From an uncultured Clostridia bacterium (GTDB taxonomy: Bacteria; Bacillota; Clostridia; Christensenellales; UBA1242), in the NCBI GenBank assembly GCA_947589615.1, contig CANQBU010000006.1, positions 1-20,700 of the forward strand: 20,700 bases of DNA. The letters are read 5' to 3'. The notes beneath the pieces were generated by a model that searched no databases, had not been told where the DNA came from, and saw only the letters and a list, made by a program, of their open reading frames with translations. Of the stretch, positions 9,001 to 13,856 are shown piece by piece. Every line of letters begins with the position of its first letter. Within the stretch, counting starts at the first letter, position 1. A program made the translations under genes and the position numbers.

Positions 9001-11529
9001 GACACCAACACCAAAGCAGGTGTAAACGCGGGAATGGTTACAATTACTGGTCAAGGCAACTACTCAGGGTCGTTTACTAAACACTTCACAATTGAAAAAG
9101 CAGAAATTAAATCGGTTACATTAACAGGTTCAGAAATTACTTACGACGAGCAAGAACATAAAGATTTAATCACCTCTGTTTTAGCGGGAAATACAATATT
9201 TAATCAAGCGGATTTAGAAAACGCTGGATTGACAGTTACTTATTCACGCAAAGATAAAGGTGAAGACCCAACCGAAGACTTTACCAGCGCAGGCATAATC
9301 ACCGTAACGGTTACCGGAGATGATAACTTCACCGGCTCGGCAGAAGCGACCTTTACAATTAAAGCAAGATCATTGACGGATGGAGACTTTACAATTGCCA
9401 AAATTGCTTCGGTTGATTACAATGGAGAAAATCATGAACCAGACCCAACAATCAATATAGGCGAAAAGACCCTAAAGAAAAATGTTGACTACACTTTATC
9501 CTACGAGAATCACACCGATGCGGGAGAGGCAACAGTAAACATTACATTTATTAACAATTACTCAGGCTCAACAAGCACAAAGTTTACTATTAATCCAAGA
9601 GCATTTAACGAAGATAATGTCAGAGTAACCGGAGTTGTTGACAAGACATACACCGGTGATTCTCAAACTCAAGACAATATTATAGTCACCGACAAACAAA
9701 TTTTAAATAAGACCTTGGCTCATGAAACTGATTATACAATATCTTCTTACTCTGCAAACACAAGTGCGGGTCAGGCATCAGTCACAATTGAAGGCCATGG
9801 CAACTATACAGGCTCAATTACAATATCATTTACAATTAATCCAGCGGAAATAATTAAGGTTAATTTGATGACAACGGAAACGACATATGATGGTCAGGCA
9901 CATAGTGATTTATTCGCCTCTGTTTTAGCGGGAGAAAAATCATTTGATAAAGTGGATTTAACAAGGGTTGGATTGACAGTTAGATATTCACGCAATGGAA
10001 GCCAAACCATCGACTTTACAAATGCGGGTGTAATCACAGTGACTGTTACAGGAAACGATAATTTCACCGGCTCGGCTTCAGCAACCTTTACGATTAATGC
10101 AAGAGATATTTCAAGTGGAGTTACAATTACAAATCCTGCTGATGTTTCATATAACGGCAATATACAAAAACTTGAGCCAACTTTGACATTTGGAACGCAA
10201 GGTCTTCATAAGGATGCCGACTTTGAACTAATTTATGAAGGAAGTGACTACATTAATCACGGTGAGAAAACAATCACAATAAATGGAACAGGCAACTTCA
10301 CTGGCACGGCTTCAGGGACATATACAATTACTCCAAAAGTCCTTGAAGAAGGAATGCTTGAAGTTGTGAACGAGACATACTATTATCTAGATGGAGCAGA
10401 AATAAAGCCTCAATACACCTTGAAATTCAATAACATGCTTTTGCAAGTAAGCGAAGACTATGATGAATCATTTAGCAGCAACACTGAAGTTGGAAATGCT
10501 CAAATGACCATAACTGGAAGAGGAAATTATTCGGGACAACTCATATATTCTTATCAGATTATACAGGCACGTCCAACAGTAAATCCTGTTGTTGAAAACA
10601 GAACATTCTATATTGGCGAGAATGCACAAGATATTCAAATTTCAATTTCTGAAGGTGACACAGAGGGAACTATAACCTTTGAAAGCCTCGAATTATTAGA
10701 GAAGGCAGACAATAACTATGAGCTTACATGGACATTTACTCCGACCGATGAACAAAACTATTCTACACTTACTGGGACTTATACAATAAAGGCATATATT
10801 AAAGTCATGGTTGAATTTGACGACCAGCAGTTTGAAGATTTGATTGATAATGCTAATATATCCTTTGACGTAAATGTTTTCACAGTTGTAGATCAAACCA
10901 AAGCCGCACTCGATAAAACCTTGTATGACCTCGTCTATACATACTTAGACGCGGATCAAGAAGTAGACGAAGTGAATATAAGCGGCTCATACAAAATTGA
11001 GGTAAGCCTGAAAAACAAAGATAAATATGCTTTTGGACAATGCGATTCTTCAAAAGAATTTCATGTTAAAGCATCGACATTGCAGTCAGAATTTGGAGTT
11101 GAGGCATATCGTGCTGGAGGCTTTGAAGAAGGCGTTGAACTTGTAGTAGAAGAAGTGACAGATAAAGCCAAAATTAAAGCAATTCTGGGCGATAACTATA
11201 ATCTAGTCAAGAATATCGCACGCATAACGGTTATAAAATTTGTTAAAGATGATGTAGAACAAGAATTAGATGATGCTCAAATTTACTTAAATATAAAATC
11301 GGATGACCTTAAAGTTTACGCATTAAAAGATGGCACACTTAATGACATAACCGACCAAGCTAAGAAAGGTAAAATCATGGCATTTGAAGGTAAAGGAACA
11401 ATCTTGTATGTAGAGCGTCAGTCATATATGATATGGATAATAATTGGGGTTTCAGCATTTGTAGCCATAGTAATAACAGTGCTTGTAATCGAGCTGATCC
11501 TCAGAAAAAGAAAACATAACAAAGTATAA
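25..11529 (+). CDS. Giant membrane-anchored surface protein: two BspA-type LRR modules and about 28 MBG-like repeats
   Basis: A 3834-residue protein (about 420 kDa, estimated), probably an adhesin-like stalk; its ligand is unknown. Residues 1-30 form a signal or anchor sequence (basic start, hydrophobic 9-28). Residues 57-126 are a cap, 127-365 BspA-type leucine-rich repeats (LTSITIPDSVTSIGNxAFYNCSS units), and 370-492 a conserved tail. Residues 493-652 hold two MBG-like repeats, 653-944 a unique segment and 945-1019 another MBG-like repeat. Residues 1028-1385 are a diverged second copy of the cap/LRR/tail module. Residues 1386-3516 hold 25 MBG-like repeats averaging about 85 residues, with motifs such as YDGxxH, TDYT, NAGT, ITVTG, NYTG and FxIxP. 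A degenerate repeat (3517-3592) and a C-terminal domain (3594-3801) precede a transmembrane helix (about 3803-3826) and the tail RKRKHNKV. No LPXTG motif is present, so anchoring is by the membrane helix. Architecture is seen directly; adhesion is inferred. Confidence 0.9.
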   Translation: MTKRQNIFKFFLALIVVSMLGLGIFLTIDPTRKAIHSSEINTEAADLPTATDTLRAGDFEISSSGECTGLSAQGESKMASGAYFDVVFPSGITSVKDSSWMSVFTYNKGTDRGKKIVSISFEGTSLTSIGSAAFYNCSNLQSINIPDSVTSIGNWAFYGCSSLTSITIPDSVTSIGNLAFYNCSSLTNITIPSSVTSIGNEAFYNCSKSLTSITVVNTGGNQKFSDGSDMGGQNVLFDKSANTLILGCINSIIPNGVISIGDYAFYYCSSLTSITIPDSVTSIGSQAFSYCSSLTSITIPDSVTSIGYYAFSDCSQLKAVGIGKNSNLQTIEAYAFANCSSLQSIAIPDSMTKIGGVNNDEVFYLCNSLALVVAWSKEKADALKESNIGDFSGLWSHNYDEITYAIPINFKKSNSETITQYKLFKRPIQWSYNEETYIWSEDENYSFPRLSAGYYWQAPDGDYINLDRLNDMLVNGEITDSITLTCESGKTDISSVEINLGWTEQTFDGNAHEQTIQTALQEGQDFILKYRKGSENGEEIAEFKDAGKYYAKLTGKGNYYGDIILPFEIKPKAITGVTATIAPVTYKGSEFIAQDLQISFEGLDGIDPSQLTYIISTQSGKPLLHAGEYNVTIKFIGNYSGEVTTTLTINQLDLSNIDELLVSGQIRLIFGADPRTYDDMTRPGFIDLGINVLPILSLVIKGQQILTIPGDSYFLRVYNEGVGGDFYLPFEEFPWRPIVGFKNGINYVVEGHYIDQDAGYDTQFKSLIVKKDISNDIIFPILPDEPNETIWGYDVYEELAESECRGISLVNRGLCAYINANPFEGENYSAEIQRDLNNANKDLLKKKVLYGTPSWSWFSESEEVKFKGETVEKLLKDGYGISEYSVPLSTCKITYYDESGSPISEPSEPGTYKYKIAGDGLVCWTGELTEFGTLTILEESKPIDISTSEVEVTNSGVKYNGREQRPILKIGEDILEEGVDYEIVEQDVDFIYGGTKTFTIQGKGVYTGEKEVEFIIDKAETITLQDVGDFLYRDYNGATNAECYGLSEIGKKKAKSAETFDVIFPSHIQSVVGSTSKSLFGDYAAQVTNVSFAEGSSLQEIDNYAFYGCSALQSITIPDIVTSIGDHAFEDCSALKSISIPDSVTSIGAYAFYSCLQLQTVEISEKSSLNSIGIEAFCHCDSLKSIYIPAGVNFINSFAFGGSVSENTTLQYIGGDWNSETLVEFGMYQGNVTKASVFAWCKSLRSLVVSHETLKNDINDPYGLNRLQAYYEFIVISSFSAFKEFEQSLDLSYPVKIQYIKDGAEYASGYRLFGKEIKWYLNEKTHCWEDVGGPEFALLDAPAGGAWFDENGKQLTAEDFDDLKSRLESGDETLGETYTIYYKKDISSAEVTEIGELEYTGEVQNPKPSLSIDGKPLQEGTDYTLEYNDADYKNCGKKTITIKGAGDNYYGTKTVTFTITAKDVSTVEITAPADVVYDGAVHQLEPTLKMGDNPLQKGTDYSISYAVGADFTNCGTITITITGLNNFAGSSTTVSYQITQATIQSIKLTSNGTTYDGNSHEKDIVIEYVEAGEVGETTKFSDKAAFGNIGLTITYTRNGKGSEGDETFFTRAGDITVTVTGSKNFTGSGIATFTIDKKTIKSVEIDGDSEITFDRDSHAITVKVKDENGNDVAVNEYEIIYKLDDKPTQLKEFTNVGTITVEVTAKADGNYQIKEPVAAATFKINPRLLTDGVEKGTLSNLEYDGKNVNREVNDIYTVLQYKGTSLNENDIDYSYQETARVNVGTYHIDINGKGNFAGKLTLTFEITPKALEDSFWQPNKEISKTYTGETIELIAEDFNGVLVFNIDTLELTKDFTIKSYAETPRINVRENPYEFTITGAGNYSGDLTLSFKITTRGAEEIVIDDIPEQTYTGKEITPTLTITYNGKSLTEKTDYNVAWTSNINVARGSSNEVLVGAQGTVTFTGNYSGTKQIRFKINPKNLGEDGITVEVTGDTTYTGSQIDPAFTVTYSANPTPTLQQDRDYEYTLGNNKTVAEGGQINITGKGNYTGTKNVIFTIKPKSIEGFAPVIANPTYNGESVKPGVSIVDTDLTYTLQESADYILTYYVGEQETNISKIINAGTYKVKITGQNNYTGDITTEYEILPRSINAESIEVEKISDQTYSGYQITPTVTIKDLIAGRMKDLIELTDFELTRPEDSKNINTYQIKIKGIGNYKDDRTIEYKIVPYKITENDIEYGKSIEFNGIEIRPTVTIKFNGEPIDNSNFTIQYTSEEGLINVGEKQIIITSLEGKNFTCDTITLTYNITARDIGNEQVKNSKIGEIYYNRKEQKPGFTLTDEGLQSLDQTVGTENYTVNYSFNTNVGEATITIIGQKNYTGTKTITFEIKPATITEVTLKSDGITYDGEEHQPEILSVVAGDLPLEVGEYTITYSRENENPTEDFTSAGTITVTVTGGTNFGNGSKTAEYIISAATIDSITLKEGATYDGNAHENLVVSVQTQDGEKTTTFEFAQGNFEEIGLTIIYSRKDKDENPTEDFTSAGTITITITGSQNFTGSIETSYTIGKKAFSSETVDVNGITNKEFNRQSQKQTFTITDKAIAGDENGKKKLLLNTDYLEPSYSNNTNAGDNTAEITIKGTGNYEGTITIKFTIDKATIDRVDIIKNATFDGKEHENLISAVYAGSLSLEEGEYKVNYSRDGVDATEDPTKTDPTFFTRAGQITITVTGDEINFTGTQTLTYTIDQTTVTNVTLSVIEKTYDGESHEKDIIITVEAEKEGEKSTFTQEDFERVGLIVTYSRDDVEEVEDPTFFTKAGEITVTVKGDGVNFTTDARSTTFTILRRSIDIEDNETSGLKISFTQDFTYTGKAINPTQDLIQSLELKFMEDGKIFTLSLENGDYTIAGTGYGENINVVSGGTLTIEGQGNFEGTKELSFTIKQREMSEDNVEITLEQTSYTYTGSKIEPKISKVILTYDDDQELELKYEEVKDYTISYDTNTKAGVNAGMVTITGQGNYSGSFTKHFTIEKAEIKSVTLTGSEITYDEQEHKDLITSVLAGNTIFNQADLENAGLTVTYSRKDKGEDPTEDFTSAGIITVTVTGDDNFTGSAEATFTIKARSLTDGDFTIAKIASVDYNGENHEPDPTINIGEKTLKKNVDYTLSYENHTDAGEATVNITFINNYSGSTSTKFTINPRAFNEDNVRVTGVVDKTYTGDSQTQDNIIVTDKQILNKTLAHETDYTISSYSANTSAGQASVTIEGHGNYTGSITISFTINPAEIIKVNLMTTETTYDGQAHSDLFASVLAGEKSFDKVDLTRVGLTVRYSRNGSQTIDFTNAGVITVTVTGNDNFTGSASATFTINARDISSGVTITNPADVSYNGNIQKLEPTLTFGTQGLHKDADFELIYEGSDYINHGEKTITINGTGNFTGTASGTYTITPKVLEEGMLEVVNETYYYLDGAEIKPQYTLKFNNMLLQVSEDYDESFSSNTEVGNAQMTITGRGNYSGQLIYSYQIIQARPTVNPVVENRTFYIGENAQDIQISISEGDTEGTITFESLELLEKADNNYELTWTFTPTDEQNYSTLTGTYTIKAYIKVMVEFDDQQFEDLIDNANISFDVNVFTVVDQTKAALDKTLYDLVYTYLDADQEVDEVNISGSYKIEVSLKNKDKYAFGQCDSSKEFHVKASTLQSEFGVEAYRAGGFEEGVELVVEEVTDKAKIKAILGDNYNLVKNIARITVIKFVKDDVEQELDDAQIYLNIKSDDLKVYALKDGTLNDITDQAKKGKIMAFEGKGTILYVERQSYMIWIIIGVSAFVAIVITVLVIELILRKRKHNKV
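403..660 (+). repeat. Four 69-bp tandem LRR-coding units (first LRR array, part 1)
   Basis: The string ACAAGTATAGGC recurs at 403, 472, 541 and 610, exactly 69 bp apart, with the rest of each unit also highly similar. Each unit encodes one 23-residue BspA-type leucine-rich repeat. Conservation at the DNA level, silent positions included, points to recent duplication or ongoing homogenisation. Confidence 0.9.
796..980 (+). repeat. Three 69-bp tandem LRR-coding units (first LRR array, part 2)
   Basis: The same core starts at 796 (ATAAGTATAG variant), 865 and 934, again exactly 69 bp apart. This group is separated from the first by a non-repetitive insert of about 40 residues. That offset (610 to 796 is 186 bp) breaks the 69-bp phase. 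Confidence 0.88.
3388..3525 (+). repeat. Two 69-bp LRR-coding units in the second module
   Basis: ACAAGTATAG at 3388 and ACGAGTATAG at 3457 are 69 bp apart and sit inside units resembling those at 403-980. This is the leucine-rich part of the duplicated module. Its flanking repeats have diverged more than those of the first array. Confidence 0.8.
4180..10572 (+). repeat. Array of 25 MBG-like beta-sandwich repeats
   Basis: The encoded segment (residues 1386-3516) divides into 25 consecutive units, each ending in a strand such as TFTI or FEI followed by K/P/T residues. Two classes are visible. Short units carry TDYT...G.GNYTGT. Longer units carry YDGxxH, TYSR, an FTxAG turn and ITVTVTG..NFTGS; examples begin near 4657, 7195, 7441, 7990, 8260, 9106 and 9847. 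The units differ in sequence and length, so this is protein-level and not exact DNA repetition. MBG-like is my family assignment from the motif pattern. Confidence 0.8.
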
Positions 11530-11597
11530 TTTTCTTGATAAAAAATTGGCTATCGCTAGATACTCAAAGGAAACTTTTTAAAATAATTACAGACATG

Positions 11598-11642
11598 AAA
11601 TGTACCCCCGAAAGTTAAGTAACTGTAGGAGGTGCATTTTTT
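11598..11642 (+). terminator. Intrinsic terminator of the giant gene (long imperfect hairpin plus T6)
   Basis: Arms 11598-11617 and 11620-11639 are 20-nt imperfect inverted repeats, with 16 exact pairs and one further G-U. They are followed by T6 at 11637-11642. The hairpin begins about 70 nt after the stop codon. The stem is unusually long for a terminator, so an origin as a transposable-element end or small palindromic repeat is possible. Confidence 0.65.
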
Positions 11643-11680
11643 GTAATAGAAAGCTATGGACTATCCTGGAGCTCTATTCA

Positions 11681-11705
11681 AAAAGAAGGCGGCTGAGTGC
11701 CGTCT
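11681..11705 (-). terminator. Intrinsic terminator for the 11806-12309 GNAT gene
   Basis: Read on the minus strand, AGACGGC, loop ACTCA and GCCGCCT form a 7-bp stem (one G-U), followed directly by TCTTTTT. It lies about 100 nt past the GNAT stop codon. With the plus-strand hairpin at 11598 it insulates the two convergent genes. Confidence 0.7.
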
Positions 11706-11805
11706 AGTGTCCCTAATGTCCTGCAAAAAATAAATTCTCACTTGCAGTCTATAACTGCCATAAACTCTAACATTACAACATATTAATTATTTCTGCAAAA
11801 TGTAA

Positions 11806-12309
11806 TTAGAAAACCATTTCATATTTATAAAATTCAAATCCATAATTTGGTTTGCCTAAGCCACAATTTTTAAAGCCTGCATTTTCATACATCTTCATTG
11901 CGGACGGATTTTGCACGCATACATGAAAATGTATTCCATCGGCGCCGCTTTGTTTCGCCTCTTCTATTAGAAGTTTTAGAAAATGAGTTCCTATTCCCTT
12001 TCCTTGAAAGTCGGGGTTGACACAAATTCTAGCAATGCCGTATCCATTGTTTAGTTTATATTTCCATTCGTCATCTTCATTCTCGTATTTGCCCAAAAAA
12101 CTCACGGCAACTATTTTGTCGTCAGATTTTAAAACATAAAGATTTTTATTCTTTATATCATCAAAAACTAACATTTTGCTTGGATAACTTTTGTCCCAAG
12201 TCGTAAAAGAATTTTTTATAACGATTTGATACAATTTATAAATTTCATCAACATCTTCTTTTCTCGCTTGTGAAAATTCCAAATTCGTTTCTTCCATTTT
12301 ATTCTTCAT
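11806..12309 (-). CDS. GNAT-family N-acetyltransferase (167 aa)
   Basis: This protein should transfer an acetyl group from acetyl-CoA to an amine; the substrate cannot be read from the sequence. The acetyl-CoA loop is clear: VNPDFQGKGIG at residues 98-107, matching the family Q/R-x-x-G-x-G/A signature. A following helix, N134, Y141 and the GF turn at 145-146 complete motif B. Length is typical of a single GNAT domain. I see no convincing Shine-Dalgarno sequence ahead of either Met1 or Met5, so the start is uncertain by four codons. The gene follows a terminator (12353-12401) and is therefore probably its own transcription unit, ending at the minus-strand terminator at 11681-11705. The family call is secure; the function within the family is open. 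Confidence 0.88.
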   Translation of the reverse strand: MKNKMEETNLEFSQARKEDVDEIYKLYQIVIKNSFTTWDKSYPSKMLVFDDIKNKNLYVLKSDDKIVAVSFLGKYENEDDEWKYKLNNGYGIARICVNPDFQGKGIGTHFLKLLIEEAKQSGADGIHFHVCVQNPSAMKMYENAGFKNCGLGKPNYGFEFYKYEMVF

Positions 12310-12352
12310 TTTTTTATATTTGCAATATTTCTTGTTATTTAATAATCACTTT

Positions 12353-12401
12353 AAGAATAAAAATCGCTATATGCCTCATAAATAGGAAAACATAGCGATT
12401 T
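12353..12401 (-). terminator. Intrinsic terminator of the 209-aa hypothetical gene
   Basis: AAATCGCTAT (12361-12370) and ATAGCGATTT (12392-12401) are perfect 10-bp inverted arms with a 21-nt loop. On the minus strand the stem is followed by a T-rich run (TTATTCTT). It begins four bases after the TAA of the 12405-13034 gene. Confidence 0.8.
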
Positions 12402-12404
12402 CAT

Positions 12405-13034
12405 TTATTCGATTTCTTTATTGTCGTCATCATAATTTTCTTCGTCTGAACAAATTTCTTCATAATAAAGGTTTTCTGGCTTGATTGTTGAATTGTTAAT
12501 AGATGCGGTATTGCTGATTAGTCCATTGCTATCAACAAGGCTTTTATCAAGAAGATTGCAAGCATATCCCCAACCGTAGGCAAATTCGCCATTGCGAAGT
12601 AGATACCAGCCGTCATAATGATAAAGTCCAGTTAAGGGGTCTTTCGATACAGGCAAACCTTCATTTTCAATTTGACAGAAATTAACACATCGATCAGGAT
12701 TTCTATTAGCTTGTAAAGATGTTTCTTCTTCGAGAATAAATTGATATTCAGGTGAATTTTTACCATAAGTATCTATAATTTGTTGTCTTGTGAGATATGT
12801 GCCAATCAAAAATGCTTTGCTACCTGCACGAGTTTCTGTTATTTTTGGCTCCTTTTTAAAAAGTCGTTTTACTTCGTTAATCTTATATTTTTCCAAAAGA
12901 AACGCTGTGGCATTGTCTGGGATTTGCCCCAAATCGTCAAATCCAAAACTTGAAATAACGCGAGTTGAAATTTTTCTATTATTAATGTCTTTAAAAGTTA
13001 CAACCGTTTTGTAATAGGTTCGCGTGTCTGCCAT
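12405..13034 (-). CDS. Hypothetical protein, 209 aa, acidic tail
   Basis: I do not recognise this protein. It is soluble, with no signal peptide or membrane helix. The N-terminal part (about 1-45) looks like alternating strands (YYKTVVTFKDI, KISTRVISSF). The middle is charged. A Trp/Tyr/Gly-rich patch follows (LYHYDGWYLLRNGEFAYGWGYACNLL, about residues 137-162, abbreviated motif DGWYLLRNGEFAYGWGY). The last 15 residues are almost all acidic or Asn (SDEENYDDDNKEIE). The start is fixed by AAGGAGG five bases upstream. It has its own consensus promoter (13062-13090) and its own terminator, so it is an independently and probably strongly expressed single-gene unit. The neighbouring 169-aa gene is also unrecognised. 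No transfer signature is visible. Confidence 0.8.
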   Translation of the reverse strand: MADTRTYYKTVVTFKDINNRKISTRVISSFGFDDLGQIPDNATAFLLEKYKINEVKRLFKKEPKITETRAGSKAFLIGTYLTRQQIIDTYGKNSPEYQFILEEETSLQANRNPDRCVNFCQIENEGLPVSKDPLTGLYHYDGWYLLRNGEFAYGWGYACNLLDKSLVDSNGLISNTASINNSTIKPENLYYEEICSDEENYDDDNKEIE

Positions 13035-13061
13035 TTAGCCTCCTTAACTTTTATATAGTTT

Positions 13062-13090
13062 ATTATATCAGTAAAATAAACAAATGTCAA
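13062..13090 (-). promoter_or_regulatory. Perfect consensus sigma-A promoter for the 209-aa gene
   Basis: On the minus strand, TTGACA (13085-13090) and TATAAT (13062-13067) are both exact consensus boxes separated by 17 nt. The expected start of transcription is about 20 nt upstream of the ATG, leaving room for the AAGGAGG site. Confidence 0.9.
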
Positions 13091-13143
13091 TATTTCTTCT
13101 TTTCTTCCATTTTACTCTTAAAACAACAGTAATCAAAAGTGTT

Positions 13144-13180
13144 TAATACCAAAATATTGTTTTTGAAATTATTGGTATTA
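13144..13180 (-). terminator. Stem-loop after the 169-aa gene, possible terminator
   Basis: TAATACCAA (13144-13152) and TTGGTATTA (13172-13180) are perfect 9-bp arms around a 19-nt loop, just past the stop of the 13189-13698 gene. The minus-strand sequence after the stem is AACACTTTTG, so the U-tract is displaced and weak. It could be a terminator or only a 3' stabilising hairpin. Confidence 0.45.
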
Positions 13181-13188
13181 TAATATAT

Positions 13189-13698
13189 TTAATAATTACG
13201 CTCGTTGTTTGGCTCTGGTCTAGAGTTTACAGTGGTATCGAGAGGTGCTAGCGAATTGCCCATTATAACGATAGCATCCACTAATGCTTTTGCAGAAACT
13301 TTGTTATCTACTAAATCATCATAAAGTTTTTCATTGAAAACAGAAAAGCCTTTACTAAAAACTTTATCGCTAATCTGTCCTGTTTGGTTATAGTTAATAC
13401 AAATATTATTTATGACAACAAATATTTTTTCATAAGCCCTTAAAAATGTCATTACATCTACACCATACTTTGAAGGATAATTTGTAACATCTGCCCTTAA
13501 ATATTTAATGTATTGAGAATTGGGACGCAGAATGTTTAAAATGTCACTTGCAGATGCAAACCTGTCAATAATATAGGAAATATGTCTTTGTTTTGCAAAT
13601 GGTCCACTGCGAGAGGTGTCAAATCGAACATCGTCAATATATGGATTGTTTTTATTTTGTTGTGAAGAATATCCAAATTGTCTGTTATTTTCGTTCAT
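13189..13698 (-). CDS. Hypothetical protein, 169 aa, Asn/Gln-rich N-terminus
   Basis: I do not recognise this protein. It lacks a signal peptide and membrane helices. The first 30 residues are polar and rich in Asn and Gln (MNENNRQFGYSSQQNKNN) and look disordered. The rest looks alpha-helical, with amphipathic stretches such as YIIDRFASASDILNIL and TFLRAYEKIFVVINNI. The tail is polar again (NSRPEPNNERNY). The start is supported by AAAGGAG five bases upstream of the ATG. A good promoter at 13799-13827 lies about 100 nt away, leaving a leader full of inverted repeats (13712-13790), so control at the leader or by a DNA-binding protein is plausible. It lies downstream of galE on the same strand, but its own promoter suggests it is separate. 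Confidence 0.78.
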   Translation of the reverse strand: MNENNRQFGYSSQQNKNNPYIDDVRFDTSRSGPFAKQRHISYIIDRFASASDILNILRPNSQYIKYLRADVTNYPSKYGVDVMTFLRAYEKIFVVINNICINYNQTGQISDKVFSKGFSVFNEKLYDDLVDNKVSAKALVDAIVIMGNSLAPLDTTVNSRPEPNNERNY

Positions 13699-13711
13699 AA
13701 CTACTCCTTTT

Positions 13712-13790
13712 GCGGATTATCCGCTTATTAAATTCGAAACGGTTTATCCGCTAAGTTTGAAAAAGATAAAATGTTAAGTTTTTCGAATTT
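13712..13790 (-). promoter_or_regulatory. Structured leader with three inverted repeats upstream of the 169-aa gene
   Basis: AAATTCGAAA (13730-13739) and TTTCGAATTT (13781-13790) are perfect 10-bp arms about 41 nt apart. Inside the loop a small stem (AGCGG/CCGTT around ATAAA, minus strand) can form. Next to the ribosome binding site, GCGGATTATCCGC (13712-13724) is an inverted repeat with a one-base centre. GCGGATAA occurs twice on the minus strand. This could be a regulatory RNA leader or a set of operator sites; the sequence does not decide. Confidence 0.45.
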
Positions 13791-13798
13791 CTATTTCT

Positions 13799-13827
13799 AT
13801 CATAACATACTTTGTCTTTAATTTCAA
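13799..13827 (-). promoter_or_regulatory. Sigma-A-like promoter for the 169-aa gene
   Basis: Minus strand TTGAAA (13822-13827), 17-nt spacer, TATGAT (13799-13804); each box matches five of six consensus bases. It lies just past the galE stop codon and starts a leader of roughly 95 nt. Confidence 0.7.
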
Positions 13828-13856
13828 CCTATTTCTAAAATTTATAAAATGCAAAT

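Noticed and set aside
11430..11529. Sortase LPXTG anchor in the giant protein
   Set aside because: No LPXTG-like motif precedes the membrane helix; only a helix with a basic tail is present.
11643..11680. Insertion-sequence remnant downstream of the giant gene (short ESYGLSWSSI-like frame with a possible terminal repeat)
   Set aside because: Only a few codons resemble a helix-turn-helix and no transposase segment or second terminal repeat is visible; the palindromes are better explained as terminators.
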